DNA of 64,000 nt from Rhizobium rosettiformans W3 (GCF_004912135.1 NZ_STGU01000001.1:496001-560000), one strand, 5' to 3'. Shown: positions 7,909 through 18,320, numbered from the stretch's first letter. The notes: generated by a model from the letters alone, not told the origin. Translations and numbers: made by a program.

Positions 7909-9738
7909 TCATTTTTCGCCGGTTTGATCCAGCCTCGTCTCGCCGCGTTTGCGACGCAGATAATCGCGGCTCGCCAGAACGAGTTCGCGGATATTGAGGA
8001 AGATTGGCCAGGTGGTGGCGGGCTCGACCGGCTCCATGGACACGCCGACGGATGCGATATGTCCGTGTTCGTCGATGTCGCGGACGATCAGCACAATGGC
8101 ACCGAGACGGACCCGGTCGGCATAATCGCCGCGACCGCCGAGGCGTTGGGTGATCATCTCGGCGACGGTCTTGCCGCGCTCGCTGTCGGTGATCGAGAGG
8201 GGGCCATAGGCTTCGTCGAGGTCGCGCACATGGGTTGCGGGCGAGATCGCGAAGGTGCCGAAGAACTCACCGTCGTCTTCTTCCACCGGGGCTTCGGTGG
8301 CGAAGAGGCGATCGAGCAGCTTGGAATAGCTCGGCGCGATGAAGAGGTAGACCTGGTCGTTTTCGCGCAGCCGGCCGGCATACTGGTAACGCATCGACTT
8401 GCCGTCGCGGATGACCAGCGAGGGCATAGCCCAACGCGGAATACGCTCGCCGCGAAGAACAGGGCTGCCGGCAACGACGCGGTAGGCGAGGAGTTCGTGA
8501 TTGGCCGAGCCCGGCAGGTCAAGCTCGACCTTGTCGATTGCGCCAATACGTGGCGGAATGATCAGCCCGAGGCGCTTTGCGAGCGGCTTGATGGTCCAAC
8601 CCTGCAGCACCAGCGAGATCATCACGACGATGAAGGCCGTGTTGAAGAAGAGCTGGCCGTTGTCCATGTTGCCGATGACCGGCACGATCCCGAGCAGGAT
8701 GGAGACGGCGCCGCGCAGGCCGACCCAGGCGATGAAGCCCGTTTCACGCTGAGTGAAATCGAAGGGCAGCAGGCAGAGCCAGACGGCGAGGGGGCGCGCA
8801 ATGAAGACGAGGAAGAGGGCGAGCAGGACGGCCGGCAGCAGGATCTGCGGAAACTCGGAAGGGGTCGCGAGGAGGCCGAGCACGAGGAACATGATGATCT
8901 GGGAGAGCCAGGTCATGCCGTCCTGGAAACGCTTGATCGACACCGTCGAGGGCAGCTTGCGCGACCCGGCATAGATGCCGGCGACATAGACGGCGAGGAA
9001 GCCACTGCCGCCGATCAGGCCGGTGAAGGCGAAGATCATCAGGGCCATGGCGAGCATGAAGATCGGTGCCAGACCCTGCTCGATCTGGAGCCGGCGCAGG
9101 ATGAAGGCAATCGACGCCCCGCCGATGAGACCGAGGATGAGGCCTATCCCCATCTGCTCGACGAAGAGCCTCAGCAGATCGAAAGAGAGAGCGTCTGCGC
9201 CGCTGCCGTTCGAGATCAATTCGACCAGCGCGATGGCGAGGAAGATCGCCATGGGGTCGTTGGTGCCGGATTCGACTTCGAGCGCCGAGCGAACCCGGTC
9301 ACGAATGTTGATGCCGCCGATGCGCAGCAGGAAGAACACGGCCGCCGCGTCCGTGGATGCGAGGATCGCGCCGAGCAGCATGCCTTCGAGATAGCTGAAG
9401 CCGAAGAGGAAATGGGCGGCAAAGCCAAGAAGCAGGGTGGTGAGCAGGACGCCTGCCGTCGCGAGCGTCAGCGCCGGGGCCGCAGACAGCCTGAAGGACT
9501 GCAGGGAGGTGCCAAAACCGGAATCGAAAAGGACGACCGCTAGCGCCAGCGAACCGACCACGTAAGCCAGTCCGAAATTGGAGAAGTCGATGCCGAGACC
9601 ATCGACGCCGGCACCCAGGCCGATCGTCAGAAAGAGAAGAAGGAGGGGCGCACCGAAGCGGAAGGCGATGAGGCTCGAAAAGGCGGCCAGGAAGACGAGG
9701 GCCGTTGCAACCAGCGTGACCGCATAGAACTCACTCAA
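7909..9738 (-). CDS. Potassium/proton antiporter, CPA1 family (NhaP2/CvrA-like)
   Basis: 609 residues. The N-terminal ~390 residues carry about twelve to thirteen membrane helices of a Na+/H+ exchanger domain, with the conserved ILASTDAAAVFFLLR and ALEVESGTNDPMA segments. These are followed by an RCK_C/TrkA-C-like domain (around NHELLAYRVVAGSPVLRGERIP) and a CorC/HlyC-type domain near the C-terminus (AEMITQRLGGRG...RLGAIVLIVRDID). This layout matches NhaP2/CvrA, which exchange K+ for H+ in turgor and pH control. The start is TTG at 9738 with GGGGAAG upstream; no ATG fits the conserved N-terminus. Confidence 0.9.
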   Translation of the reverse strand: MSEFYAVTLVATALVFLAAFSSLIAFRFGAPLLLLFLTIGLGAGVDGLGIDFSNFGLAYVVGSLALAVVLFDSGFGTSLQSFRLSAAPALTLATAGVLLTTLLLGFAAHFLFGFSYLEGMLLGAILASTDAAAVFFLLRIGGINIRDRVRSALEVESGTNDPMAIFLAIALVELISNGSGADALSFDLLRLFVEQMGIGLILGLIGGASIAFILRRLQIEQGLAPIFMLAMALMIFAFTGLIGGSGFLAVYVAGIYAGSRKLPSTVSIKRFQDGMTWLSQIIMFLVLGLLATPSEFPQILLPAVLLALFLVFIARPLAVWLCLLPFDFTQRETGFIAWVGLRGAVSILLGIVPVIGNMDNGQLFFNTAFIVVMISLVLQGWTIKPLAKRLGLIIPPRIGAIDKVELDLPGSANHELLAYRVVAGSPVLRGERIPRWAMPSLVIRDGKSMRYQYAGRLRENDQVYLFIAPSYSKLLDRLFATEAPVEEDDGEFFGTFAISPATHVRDLDEAYGPLSITDSERGKTVAEMITQRLGGRGDYADRVRLGAIVLIVRDIDEHGHIASVGVSMEPVEPATTWPIFLNIRELVLASRDYLRRKRGETRLDQTGEK

Positions 9739-9921
9739 TCCTCTTCCCCTTTCCCATCACCTGTCGACCGGTCGCACCCACCACTGTCCGTTTCCGCGAT
9801 CCGGCTGTCAAACCGAAACGTGGTCGCTTCCCGTCGTCATGACGGGCACTTCTTGCAAGGCGGAAGTTCAATGGCTTGCCGAACGGCTTCAGCAAGCTGG
9901 AGCAAGATCATGATGATTATG

Positions 9922-9951
9922 GGGCGGATTTAAATATTTTAATCCGCCCCA
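9922..9951. other. Strong hairpin after BCCT gene
   Basis: Ten-bp GGGGCGGATT/AATCCGCCCC arms around an AT-rich loop, immediately beyond the BCCT stop codon. The T run lies on the plus-strand side, so on the minus strand it may act as an RNA stability hairpin or a weak terminator. Confidence 0.5.
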
Positions 9952-9960
9952 CGTCATTTT

Positions 9961-11619
9961 TTATCTCGGCTCGGACATCAGTCCTCGGATGAGCGCGTAA
10001 CACGCGCCGAGGAGGACAACCGCGAAGGGCAAGCCGGTGGACACGGCCATGGCCTGGAGTGCCACGAGACCGCCGCCGAGAAGCAGGGCGACTGCAACCA
10101 GACCCTCGAAGCTTGCCCAGAAGACACGCTGCGGGACCGGTGCATTGACCTTGCCGCCTGCCGAGATCGTGTCGATGACCAGCGAACCGGAGTCGGAGGA
10201 GGTCACGAAGAAGACCACGACCAGGATGATCCCGATGAAGGAGGTCACCGCGGTGATCGGCAGATGGGCCAGCATTTCGAAGAGCTGCAGTTCCAGAGCC
10301 GCATCCTGCACGCTGGTCAGGCCGTCATTGACGAGCTGGCTGATCGCGGTGCCGCCAAGAGCCGTCATCCACAGGACCGAGACGAGCGACGGGATCAGCA
10401 GAACGGCCGTCAGCAGTTCGCGTACGCTACGACCGCGGCTGACGCGGGCGATGAACATGCCGACGAAGGGCGACCAGCTGATCCACCAGGCCCAGTAGAA
10501 GGCCGTCCAGCCCTGGGAGAAGTTGGTGTCTTCACGACCGAAGGGATTGGCAAGTGCCGGCAGATAGGTCGCATAGGCCGAGAGGTTCAGGAAGAAGCCC
10601 TTGAGGATCTGCATTGTCGGTCCGACCGCGATGATGAAGACGAGCAGCAAGGCTGCAAGGCCGAGATTGACCTCCGACAGAAGCTTCACACCCTTGTCCA
10701 TGCCCGCGACGACTGAGGCGATGGCGATGCAGGTGATGGCCAGCACGAGCAGGATCATCGTGGTTTCGGTCGCGGGAATGCCGAAGAGGAATTCCAGACC
10801 GGCGCTGGCCTGCTGGGCACCGATGCCGAGCGAGGTCGAGAGACCGAAGATGGTCGCGAAGACCGCCAGGATGTCGATGACGTGACCCGGCCAGCCCCAG
10901 ACGCGCTCACCGAAGATCGGGTAGAAGATCGAACGCAGTGTCAGCGGCAGGCCCTTGTTGAAGGAGAAGAGGGCCAGAGCGAGGGCAACGACGGCATAGA
11001 TCGCCCAGGGGTGCAGACCCCAGTGGAAGATGGTTGCCGCCATGGCGAGGCGCCGGGCTCCTTCGGGATCGCCGACCGCGCCGTTGAGCGGTGCCCAGTC
11101 CGTGCGGACGCCGTCTTCGACAACGGGACCGCCAAGTGCGGCCGTGAAGTGACCCATGGGTTCGGAGACGCCATAGAACATCAGGCCAATGCCCATGCCG
11201 GCGGCAAACAGCATCGCGAACCAGGCGAGGTTGCCAAAGTCGGGACGGGCGTCAGGGCCGCCGAGGCGGATGCGCCCGAGCGGCGAGAGGATCAAGCCGA
11301 TGCAGACGAGGACGAAGACATTGCCGGTCAGCAGGAAGAACCAGTCCAGATTGCTGGTCAGGAAGTTCCTGAGGCCTGTGAAGGCCGGCTCGAGCGTCGT
11401 CTGGAACGCCAGCGTCAGGAAGGTGAAAAGTACGATCGACAAAGCCGAGACGCTGAAGACAACATTGTGGATGTCGAGTTCAAAGACGAAACGGCGGCGG
11501 AAGTTGATGTTGTCCTGACCGATCTCATAGCTGGTATCGATGATCTCGGTCCGCCCCTCTGGCGCCGGGATCGCATCTTCCGCGACAGCTTCATGGGGAT
11601 CGGTCGTTGTGAGAGCCAA
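9961..11619 (-). CDS. BCCT-family betaine/carnitine/choline transporter
   Basis: 552 residues with twelve predicted membrane helices. BCCT hallmarks are GMGIGLMFYGVSEP, the helix-5 segment WAIYAVVALALALFSFN and the Trp-rich WAWWISWSPFVGMF that forms the trimethylammonium-binding aromatic cage. The family imports glycine betaine, choline or carnitine with Na+ or H+. The 65-residue N-terminal tail is long and acidic, while the C-terminal tail is very short (GLMSEPR), unlike the long osmosensory tails of BetP and BetT. The start is TTG at 11619 with AGGAT upstream. Substrate and osmoregulation are not determined. Confidence 0.92.
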   Translation of the reverse strand: MALTTTDPHEAVAEDAIPAPEGRTEIIDTSYEIGQDNINFRRRFVFELDIHNVVFSVSALSIVLFTFLTLAFQTTLEPAFTGLRNFLTSNLDWFFLLTGNVFVLVCIGLILSPLGRIRLGGPDARPDFGNLAWFAMLFAAGMGIGLMFYGVSEPMGHFTAALGGPVVEDGVRTDWAPLNGAVGDPEGARRLAMAATIFHWGLHPWAIYAVVALALALFSFNKGLPLTLRSIFYPIFGERVWGWPGHVIDILAVFATIFGLSTSLGIGAQQASAGLEFLFGIPATETTMILLVLAITCIAIASVVAGMDKGVKLLSEVNLGLAALLLVFIIAVGPTMQILKGFFLNLSAYATYLPALANPFGREDTNFSQGWTAFYWAWWISWSPFVGMFIARVSRGRSVRELLTAVLLIPSLVSVLWMTALGGTAISQLVNDGLTSVQDAALELQLFEMLAHLPITAVTSFIGIILVVVFFVTSSDSGSLVIDTISAGGKVNAPVPQRVFWASFEGLVAVALLLGGGLVALQAMAVSTGLPFAVVLLGACYALIRGLMSEPR

Positions 11620-11813
11620 TGTTCCGGTATCCTTTCAATGTGAGGTCGAGGCTTCAAGCCTCAGATCGGCGCGCAAGGGCGCCATCGGGTGGCGCGGGCT
11701 GTCCAAAGAAGCCGCATTTGCGCCACAATTCGAAGAGGCAACTAGTGGGCCGCCTGATTGTTCCATGGTCGGAACCAATTTTTTCTCAGGCGAGGCCGGC
11801 ATCTTCGAAAACG

Positions 11814-11840
11814 AAAAAGGCGGGCCATTGCTGACCCGCC
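11814..11840 (-). terminator. Rho-independent terminator after gap
   Basis: GGCGGG/CCCGCC stem followed by five T residues on the minus strand, 26 bp past the gap stop. Confidence 0.8.
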
Positions 11841-11865
11841 TTCATGCGAGACTGATCTTAATGGA

Positions 11866-12876
11866 TCAGATGAGCTTTGCCATCGCCACTGCCGTGTCCG
11901 ACATGCGGTTCGAGAAGCCCCACTCGTTGTCGTACCAGGTCAGGATGCGCACGAAGTTGCCTTCGAGAACCTTGGTCTGGTCGAGTGCGAAGATCGACGA
12001 ATGGCTGTCGTGGTTGAAATCGCGCGAAACCAGCGGCTCGTCGGTGTAGCCGAGGATGCCCTTCAGGGCGCCGTTGGAGGCTGCGATGATGGCTTCGTTG
12101 ATCTCTTCCTTGGTCGTGTCCTTCTTGGCGACGAACTTGAAGTCGACGACCGAGACGTTCGGGGTCGGGACGCGGATCGAGGTGCCGTCCAGCTTGCCCT
12201 TCAGGTGCGGCAGAACCAGACCAACGGCCTTGGCTGCGCCCGTCGAGGTCGGGATCATGGAGAGCGCTGCCGCGCGGGCGCGGTAGAGATCCTTGTGCAT
12301 GGTGTCGAGCGTCGGCTGGTCACCGGTGTAGGAGTGGATCGTGGTCATGAAGCCGTGGTCGATGCCAACGGCATCGTCGAGCGTCTTGACGACCGGCACC
12401 AGGCAGTTGGTCGTGCAGGAGGCGTTCGAGATGACCAGGTGGTCCTTGGTCAGCTTGTCGTGGTTGACGCCGAAGACGACCGTCAGGTCGGCGCCATCGG
12501 CCGGAGCCGAAACGATGACGCGCTTGGCGCCGGCCTGCAGATGCAGGGCGGCCTTTTCACGCGAGGTGAAGATGCCGGTGCATTCCATGGCGATGTCAAC
12601 GCCGAGTTCCTTGTGCGGCAGGGTTGCCGGATCCTTGATCGCGGTAACCTTGATCGGCTTGCCGCCGCCAACGATGATCGTGTCGCCTTCGACCTTCACA
12701 TCGGCCGGGAACTTGCCGTGGATCGAGTCGTAGCGCAGCAGGTGGGCGTTAGTCTCGACCGGGCCCAGATCGTTGATGGCGACGACTTCGATGTCGGTGC
12801 GGCCGGATTCGACGATGGCGCGGAGAACGTTACGTCCGATACGGCCGAAGCCGTTGATGGCAACTTTCACAGTCAT
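11866..12876 (-). CDS. gap: Glyceraldehyde-3-phosphate dehydrogenase, type I
   Basis: 336 residues, full length. It oxidises glyceraldehyde 3-phosphate with NAD(P)+ and phosphate. The dinucleotide-binding [10 protein letters not shown] begins at residue 7, the catalytic cysteine is Cys154 in SNASCTTNC, and the HSYTGDQ loop with its catalytic His and the C-terminal [11 protein letters not shown] are intact. It lies 74 bp downstream of tkt on the same strand, so tkt-gap is probably an operon. A GC hairpin between them (12917-12939) could modulate expression. Confidence 0.97.
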   Translation of the reverse strand: MTVKVAINGFGRIGRNVLRAIVESGRTDIEVVAINDLGPVETNAHLLRYDSIHGKFPADVKVEGDTIIVGGGKPIKVTAIKDPATLPHKELGVDIAMECTGIFTSREKAALHLQAGAKRVIVSAPADGADLTVVFGVNHDKLTKDHLVISNASCTTNCLVPVVKTLDDAVGIDHGFMTTIHSYTGDQPTLDTMHKDLYRARAAALSMIPTSTGAAKAVGLVLPHLKGKLDGTSIRVPTPNVSVVDFKFVAKKDTTKEEINEAIIAASNGALKGILGYTDEPLVSRDFNHDSHSSIFALDQTKVLEGNFVRILTWYDNEWGFSNRMSDTAVAMAKLI

Positions 12877-12916
12877 TGGTGCACTCCCGATTGAATATTG
12901 AGCTCTTGGGCAATGT

Positions 12917-12939
12917 CAGGGCGCAGCACGCGCGCCCTG
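12917..12939 (-). other. Intercistronic hairpin tkt-gap
   Basis: Eight-bp perfect arms CAGGGCGC/GCGCCCTG with a 7-nt loop and no T run. It is possibly an mRNA-stabilising or attenuating structure between tkt and gap. Confidence 0.45.
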
Positions 12940-12950
12940 GCGGGATGGTG

Positions 12951-14933
12951 TCAGGCAAGCTTCTCTTCAGCCGCGGCGACAACTGCGTCAGCCGTGATGC
13001 CGAAGTGCTTGTAGAGTTCCTTGGCCGGGCCGGAGGCGCCGAAGGACTTCATGCCGATGAAGGTGCCAGTGGAGCCGATGATCGCGTCCCAGCCCTGGCG
13101 AATGCCGGCTTCGACGGCGATCTTTACCGGCGCATGGCCGATGATCGCTTCCTGGTAGGCGGCGTCCTGTTCGAAGAAGAGTTCGAAGCAGGGGACCGAG
13201 ACGACGCGGGCGGAGATGCCCTTGGCTTCCAGCTGCTGCTGCGCCTTGATCGCGATCTCGACTTCCGAACCGGAGGCAAAGATCGAGACCTGTGCGTCGC
13301 TGGCCGAGATCAGCTCATAGGCGCCCTGGGCGCAGAGGTTGCGTTCTTCGTATTCCGTACGGGCCGGGATGAGATTCTGACGGGTCAGCGCCAGACCGGA
13401 CGGACGGTCCTTGTGCTCCAGCGCCACCTGCCAGCATTCCACGGTTTCCGTGGCGTCTGCCGGGCGGAACATCAGGAGGTTCGGGATGGCGCGCAAGGCG
13501 GCCATGTGCTCGACCGGCTGGTGAGTCGGGCCATCTTCGCCGAGACCGATGGAATCATGGGTCAGGACGTGGATGACGCGGATGCCCATGAGAGCAGCGA
13601 GGCGGATCGACGGACGGCAGTAGTCCGAGAAAATCAGGAAGCCGCCGGAATAGGGGATCAGACCGCCATGCAGGGCGATGCCGTTCATGGCCGCGGCCAT
13701 GCCGTGCTCGCGGATGCCGTAGTGGATGTAGCGGCCGGAGAAGTCGGTCGGGGTGATCGACTTGGTCTGGCTGGTCTTGGTGTTGTTCGAGCCGGTCAGG
13801 TCGGCGGAGCCGCCGAGCGTTTCGGTGACGACGCCGTTGATGACTTCGAGCGCGTCTTCCGAAGCCTTGCGGGTGGCGACGGTCGGCTTGGTCTCGGCGA
13901 GCTTCTTCTTGTAGGCGTCGACGGCGCCGGCGAGCGTGCCGGGCAGTTCGCCTGCGAAGCGGCGGTTGAACTCGGCGCGCTTCTCAGCGTCTGCAGCAGC
14001 GAGGCGTGCTTCCCATTCCTTGCGGGTCTTGGTCGAGCGCAGGCCAGCCAGACGCCAGGCGTCCAGCACGTCTGCCGGGATCGAGAAGGCTTCTTCTTCC
14101 CAGCCAAGCGCCTTGCGGGTGGCGGCGATTTCGTCGGCGCCGAGCGGCGAGCCGTGAACCTTGTGCGTGCCGGCCTTGTTCGGGGCGCCGAAGCCGATGA
14201 CGGTCTTGGCGGCGATCATGGTCGGCTTGTCGGATGCCTTGGCGGTTTCGATCGCAGCCGCGATCGCTTCCGGATCATGGCCGTCGATGGCGATGGTGTT
14301 CCAGCCGGCCGAGCGGAAGCGGGCATGCTGGTCGGTCGAGTCGGCGAGCGAGATCGCGCCGTCGATCGAGATGCCGTTATCGTCCCAGAAGACGATCAGC
14401 TTGTTGAGCTTGAGGTGGCCGGCCAGCGTGATCGCTTCCTGGCTGATGCCTTCCATGAGGCAGCCGTCGCCTGCGAGCACATAGGTGTAGTGGTCCTGCA
14501 GGTCCGAGCCGAACTCGTTCGACAGCTTCTTTTCGGCGAGTGCCATGCCGACAGCCGTGGCAATGCCCTGGCCGAGCGGGCCGGTGGTCGTTTCGATGCC
14601 GGAGGCATGACCATATTCCGGGTGACCTGCGGTCTTGGCGCCGAGCTGGCGGAAAGACTTGATGTCTTCGATCGTCATGTCCTCGTATCCGGTGAGATAG
14701 AGGAGCGAGTAGATCAGCATGGAGCCGTGGCCGGCCGACAGCACGAAACGGTCGCGGTCAGGCCAGAGCGGGTTCTTCGGGTCGAAGCTCAGGTAGCGGG
14801 TGAAGAGAACGGTCGCGACATCGGCGCAGCCCATGGGCATGCCGGGGTGGCCGGAATTGGCCTTTTCCACTGCATCCATGGCGAGGAAACGGATCGCATT
14901 CGCCATCCGCTGATGTTTTTCGGGAGAAATCAT
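12951..14933 (-). CDS. tkt: Transketolase
   Basis: 660 residues, full length. It is a thiamine-diphosphate enzyme that transfers two-carbon ketol units in the pentose phosphate pathway. The N-terminal [11 protein letters not shown] signature, the ThDP/Mg2+ motif GDGCLMEG near residue 155 with the later NxN-like [10 protein letters not shown], the pyrimidine-domain [12 protein letters not shown] and the C-terminal domain are all present. It is first in a probable tkt-gap operon. The 341-bp gap upstream (14934-15274), shared with the divergent DUF4164 gene, must hold both promoters; a CGGCCCG/CGGGCCG hairpin lies in the tkt leader, and nothing else was recognised there. Confidence 0.97.
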   Translation of the reverse strand: MISPEKHQRMANAIRFLAMDAVEKANSGHPGMPMGCADVATVLFTRYLSFDPKNPLWPDRDRFVLSAGHGSMLIYSLLYLTGYEDMTIEDIKSFRQLGAKTAGHPEYGHASGIETTTGPLGQGIATAVGMALAEKKLSNEFGSDLQDHYTYVLAGDGCLMEGISQEAITLAGHLKLNKLIVFWDDNGISIDGAISLADSTDQHARFRSAGWNTIAIDGHDPEAIAAAIETAKASDKPTMIAAKTVIGFGAPNKAGTHKVHGSPLGADEIAATRKALGWEEEAFSIPADVLDAWRLAGLRSTKTRKEWEARLAAADAEKRAEFNRRFAGELPGTLAGAVDAYKKKLAETKPTVATRKASEDALEVINGVVTETLGGSADLTGSNNTKTSQTKSITPTDFSGRYIHYGIREHGMAAAMNGIALHGGLIPYSGGFLIFSDYCRPSIRLAALMGIRVIHVLTHDSIGLGEDGPTHQPVEHMAALRAIPNLLMFRPADATETVECWQVALEHKDRPSGLALTRQNLIPARTEYEERNLCAQGAYELISASDAQVSIFASGSEVEIAIKAQQQLEAKGISARVVSVPCFELFFEQDAAYQEAIIGHAPVKIAVEAGIRQGWDAIIGSTGTFIGMKSFGASGPAKELYKHFGITADAVVAAAEEKLA

Positions 14934-15274
14934 GGCTTATCCGCTTGTTCCGGGGCTTCGAGATACGGCCCGCCGGGACGGGCCGCCTGAACGGGGCTGA
15001 TCCTTATCAGGTGCATCGCGCAAGTCAACAAAAGGGCCGGCCCGGGGCGTTTCCTGAGCCAATAAAACATCTCTTTGCCTCTTTCCTGTGCGACTTGTCC
15101 GGATGACTTCCGCAGCGGCAATAAGCGGCAGTCTTCCACAGAATTGGCTTCTTCCAAGGGGCCGCGCTTTATTGACGCGCGGCAAGACCGGGGCTTACTG
15201 TCCCGGCACACAGGATCGGGGCGGCCACAACGATTCGTGTAGCGAACAGACATCACTGAGGCAGGGGCGAAATA

Positions 15275-15547
15275 ATGCCGGCGGAAAATTCGGTTGATGC
15301 CGCGCTCGCAGCGCTACGGCAGGCTGTCGCCGGGCTCGAGAACGCCGTCGACATGCGCTTCGAGGCGGAACGGGAGAGCACGGAGATCGATGGCGAAGTT
15401 CGCCGCGTCCATGCAGATCGTGCGCGCCTCGCCCAGGAACTGGATCAGTCGGAGTTTCGCGCCAACCGGCTTGAAGAGGTCAATCGCGAGGTTTCGCGCC
15501 GACTGGTGACCGCGATGGAGACGATCCGGGCGGTTCTCGACCGCTGA
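15275..15547 (+). CDS. DUF4164 coiled-coil protein
   Basis: 90 residues, mostly one long charged amphipathic helix with heptad-like spacing, which predicts a coiled coil. It fits DUF4164, a family common just upstream of zapA in Rhizobiales. There is no signal peptide or membrane segment. The ATG follows a GAGGCAGGGGCG stretch. The stop codon is 70 bp from zapA, so the two are probably co-transcribed; a role alongside ZapA in division is suggested only by this position. Confidence 0.82.
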   Translation: MPAENSVDAALAALRQAVAGLENAVDMRFEAERESTEIDGEVRRVHADRARLAQELDQSEFRANRLEEVNREVSRRLVTAMETIRAVLDR

Positions 15548-15617
15548 ACGGTCGGCTAAAGGCGTTTGTGTGCTTCCGGCGCGATGGCGTCGTGCGTAAG
15601 AAAGAGTTGGATGGCCG

Positions 15618-15998
15618 ATGTCGCAGGTGACAGTCACGATCGACGGAAAAGCCTATCGCATGGCTTGCGAGGAGGGGCAGGAAGCCCATCTGACCGAGCT
15701 TGCGAGCCAGTTCGATCGGTATGTCGGCCATCTCAAGGGACAATTCGGCGAAATCGGTGATCTCAGGATCACGGTGATGGCCGGCATCATGGTCATGGAC
15801 GAGATGGCCGAGATCAATCGCCGCCTCGCCACCGCCGAAGCCGAACTCAAGGGCTTCCGCGAGGGACGCGACACGGTCCTCTCAGGCGTCCATCAGCGCG
15901 AAGAAGCCGTGGCGCATGCGATTGCCGATCTCGCCGAGCGGCTGAACGGCATCACCCGCAAGCTCACCCAGCGCCCCGCGCCCCAGCCCCAGGCTTAA
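15618..15998 (+). CDS. zapA: Cell division protein ZapA
   Basis: 126 residues. ZapA binds FtsZ and bundles its protofilaments at the division site. The N-terminal half has the ZapA fold signature (VTVTIDGKAYRMACEEGQEAHLTELA, in two parts around the turn) and the C-terminal half is a long helix that dimerises as a coiled coil. A GGATGG site precedes the ATG. It is followed at once by a 6S RNA gene, as in many proteobacteria. Confidence 0.92.
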   Translation: MSQVTVTIDGKAYRMACEEGQEAHLTELASQFDRYVGHLKGQFGEIGDLRITVMAGIMVMDEMAEINRRLATAEAELKGFREGRDTVLSGVHQREEAVAHAIADLAERLNGITRKLTQRPAPQPQA

Positions 15999-16000
15999 GG

Positions 16001-16170
16001 ACTATTTGCTGAGCCCACTGGCGCAGTCAGGGCGAAGCGCCTATATCTGAATTGCGATCTGCGCCTCACGACAGGAACCACAATCCCTGGGGCCATACTC
16101 GATCCAAAGGGAGCTGTCCCTGACCGGGCCCGTGGGCTCGGACATATGGCGCCCACCTACGTTTGTAGGC
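16001..16170 (+). ncRNA. ssrS: 6S RNA (approximate ends)
   Basis: The 291-bp stretch after zapA has no ORF but folds as a long rod with a central bubble. GAGCCCAC (16011-16018) pairs with 16132-16139, GTCAGGG (16026-16032) pairs with 16118-16124, and a terminal TCCCT/AGGGA stem is at 16084-16112; a small CCTAC/GTAGG hairpin follows. This rod-and-bubble architecture and the position between zapA and the formyl-THF cyclo-ligase gene are those of 6S RNA, which binds sigma-70 RNA polymerase and down-regulates it in stationary phase. The ends are estimates. Confidence 0.75.
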
Positions 16171-16233
16171 ACCCAGGATCGTAAATCTCCATCGGTTGCC
16201 GTGGATCGCACCTCACTCTTCAAGAGATGACAT

Positions 16234-16275
16234 GCAAAAAGCCGCCGCGATTGCTCGCGACGGCTTTTCTTGTTT
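16234..16275. terminator. Bidirectional terminator between ssrS and chemoreceptor gene
   Basis: An AGCCG...CGGCT hairpin is flanked by an A run on one side and TTTTCTTGTTTTTT on the other. It can end the minus-strand chemoreceptor transcript, and plus-strand readthrough from zapA/ssrS. Confidence 0.8.
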
Positions 16276-16289
16276 TTTGGCTCCTGGGA

Positions 16290-18320
16290 TCAGAATTCTT
16301 CCCAGTTGTCCTGCGAGGCCGCAGCGGCCGTGTTGCCGCCGCCGAAGGCCTTGGCGAGGCCGCCCATCATCTTGCGGGCCGGAGAGGCGACCGGCCGGGT
16401 CTCGGCTGCGGCGGCTGCCGGACGCGAGGCGGCGCGGGGAGCCGGTGCCGCAGGCGCCGTATAGGCCGGGGTTGAGACGGTGCGTGCCGGGGCCGCAGCG
16501 TTGCCGGCCATCCGGAACTGGGCGACGAGGCCACCGAGATTGCGGGCGCTGTCGGCGAGGCGGTGCGTGACAGCCGTTGCCTCTTCCACCATGGCGGCGT
16601 TCTTCTGCGTGAACTGGTCCATGTGGTTGACCGAGCCGTTGATCTCGTGCAGCGCCGTGGACTGTTCGCGGGCCGCCGATGCGATCGCCGTGATGTGGTC
16701 GTTGATAACGGCCACCTGGTTGGAGATCTCGCCGAGCGCGCTGCCGGTCTGCTGGACCAGCGAGACACCGCCGGCGACGGCTTCGCCCGACTTGTTGATC
16801 AGCGCCTTGATGTCCTTGGCGGCATTGGCCGAACGCTGGGCAAGTTCGCGAACTTCCTGGGCAACGACGGCAAAGCCCTTGCCGGCTTCACCGGCGCGTG
16901 CGGCTTCTACGCCTGCGTTCAGGGCAAGCAGGTTGGTCTGGAAGGCGATCTCGTCGATGACGTTGATGATCTTGGAGATCTCGCTCGATGCCTGTTCGAT
17001 CCGGCTCATGGCTTCGATCGCGTCGGAGACGACCTTGCTGGAGCTTTCGGTGCTCTGGCGCGCCTTGGTTGCCATGTGGGCCGCTTCATCCGCCTTGGCC
17101 GAGGAGCCGCGAACGGTCGAGGTGATTTCCTCGAGTGCCGCGGAGGTTTCCTCGAGGGAGGCTGCCTGCTGCTCGGTGCGCTTCGAAAGGTCGTCCGTTG
17201 CCGAGCGCATTTCGGCAGAGCTTGCCTCGATGCCGGAGGTTTCGGCGCGGATTTCCGACAGCGTGCTGCTCAGCTTCTCGACCGAAGCGTTGAAGTCGAC
17301 GCGCAGACGATCGAGGTCGCCGGTGAAGGGACGATCGATGCGAACCGTCAGGTCGCCGTCGCTCAGGCGGTTGAGACAGCCAGCGAGAACGTCGACGGCT
17401 TCCTGTACCATGCGGGAGTCTTCGGCCTTGGCGCGTTCGCGCTCAGCACGTTCCTGGTCACCCTGGGCTGCGGCTTCTGCTGCCTGGCGCTCGATCTCGA
17501 TCTTCTGGATGGCGCTTTCGCGGAAGACGTTGATCGCGCGAGCAAGGGCCCCGACTTCGTTCTTCAGGTCCTGGTCGGGAACCGAGGTGTCGAGCTGGCC
17601 GGCTGCCAGGCTTTCGGCCACGGCGGTGAGGCGCGGCAGCGAGCCGACGATGCGGCGCACGAGAAGGGCGATCAGGGTGGCGGCAATCAGCAGGACGATC
17701 AGCGCGGTTGTCCCGATCGCATAGGTCATCTCGGTGGCGATGCCGTTGATTTCAGCCTTGCGCACACCGGCATAGAGGATGCCGATGACGTCGCCGGCAG
17801 GCGAGAAGATCGGCTGATAGATGGTGTAGTAAGGCGTTTCCAGGATCACGGCCTCGCCGCGATAGACCTGACCCTTGACGGAATAGGGGTAGACGGCGCC
17901 GGTCTGGCCGAGTGCCGTGCCAACGGCACGGTTGCCGTCAGGCTTGATGATGTTGGTCGTGCGGCGCCAGAAGTCCTTGCTCTCGGCATCCCAGGCAAAG
18001 ATCGTCGCGGTCTGGCCGGTCATGCGGCCGATCGTGTCGATCATGCCATGCTCGGTAAATTCGGTAGGGATCGACTCCATGACGACCCGTTCAACGTTGC
18101 CGTCCTTGGCCCAGGTGATCTGGGTGCCGGGAAGGTCGCGCTCGATGATCGTCGCGGCGGTGCGCAGGCTTGCATCCTGGCCGGCGATGGCCTGTTGCTG
18201 AATGCGCGTCTCGATGCTGCCAGAAATGACCCAGGCCACCGCTCCGAGGGACGCGACGAGGATCAGAACTGTCGTTGCCGTGATCGTTTTCGTGATGCCG
18301 AAGCGTGAAAATAGCTGCAT
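16290..18320 (-). CDS. Methyl-accepting chemotaxis protein with C-terminal NWEEF tether
   Basis: 676 residues from the ATG at 18320, which has AAGGGG upstream; an in-frame ATG seven codons earlier lacks a site. Order: membrane helix at about 10-30; a periplasmic single-Cache-type sensor to about 190 (with the [15 protein letters not shown] strand typical of sCache_3); a second membrane helix; HAMP; then a long cytoplasmic signalling domain containing [37 protein letters not shown]. The last five residues, NWEEF, fit the aromatic pentapeptide that docks CheR/CheB in high-abundance receptors. The gene lies in opposite orientation between 6S RNA and the cyclo-ligase gene. Ligand unknown. Confidence 0.92.
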   Translation of the reverse strand: MQLFSRFGITKTITATTVLILVASLGAVAWVISGSIETRIQQQAIAGQDASLRTAATIIERDLPGTQITWAKDGNVERVVMESIPTEFTEHGMIDTIGRMTGQTATIFAWDAESKDFWRRTTNIIKPDGNRAVGTALGQTGAVYPYSVKGQVYRGEAVILETPYYTIYQPIFSPAGDVIGILYAGVRKAEINGIATEMTYAIGTTALIVLLIAATLIALLVRRIVGSLPRLTAVAESLAAGQLDTSVPDQDLKNEVGALARAINVFRESAIQKIEIERQAAEAAAQGDQERAERERAKAEDSRMVQEAVDVLAGCLNRLSDGDLTVRIDRPFTGDLDRLRVDFNASVEKLSSTLSEIRAETSGIEASSAEMRSATDDLSKRTEQQAASLEETSAALEEITSTVRGSSAKADEAAHMATKARQSTESSSKVVSDAIEAMSRIEQASSEISKIINVIDEIAFQTNLLALNAGVEAARAGEAGKGFAVVAQEVRELAQRSANAAKDIKALINKSGEAVAGGVSLVQQTGSALGEISNQVAVINDHITAIASAAREQSTALHEINGSVNHMDQFTQKNAAMVEEATAVTHRLADSARNLGGLVAQFRMAGNAAAPARTVSTPAYTAPAAPAPRAASRPAAAAAETRPVASPARKMMGGLAKAFGGGNTAAAASQDNWEEF

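Noticed and set aside
9922-9951. Intrinsic terminator for the BCCT gene
   Set aside because: The hairpin is strong, but the T run is on the wrong side for the minus-strand transcript, so it was listed as a hairpin only.
12876-14990. 704-residue open frame on the plus strand opposite tkt
   Set aside because: Antisense shadow of a full-length, highly conserved transketolase in high-GC DNA; no ribosome-binding site or recognisable domain.
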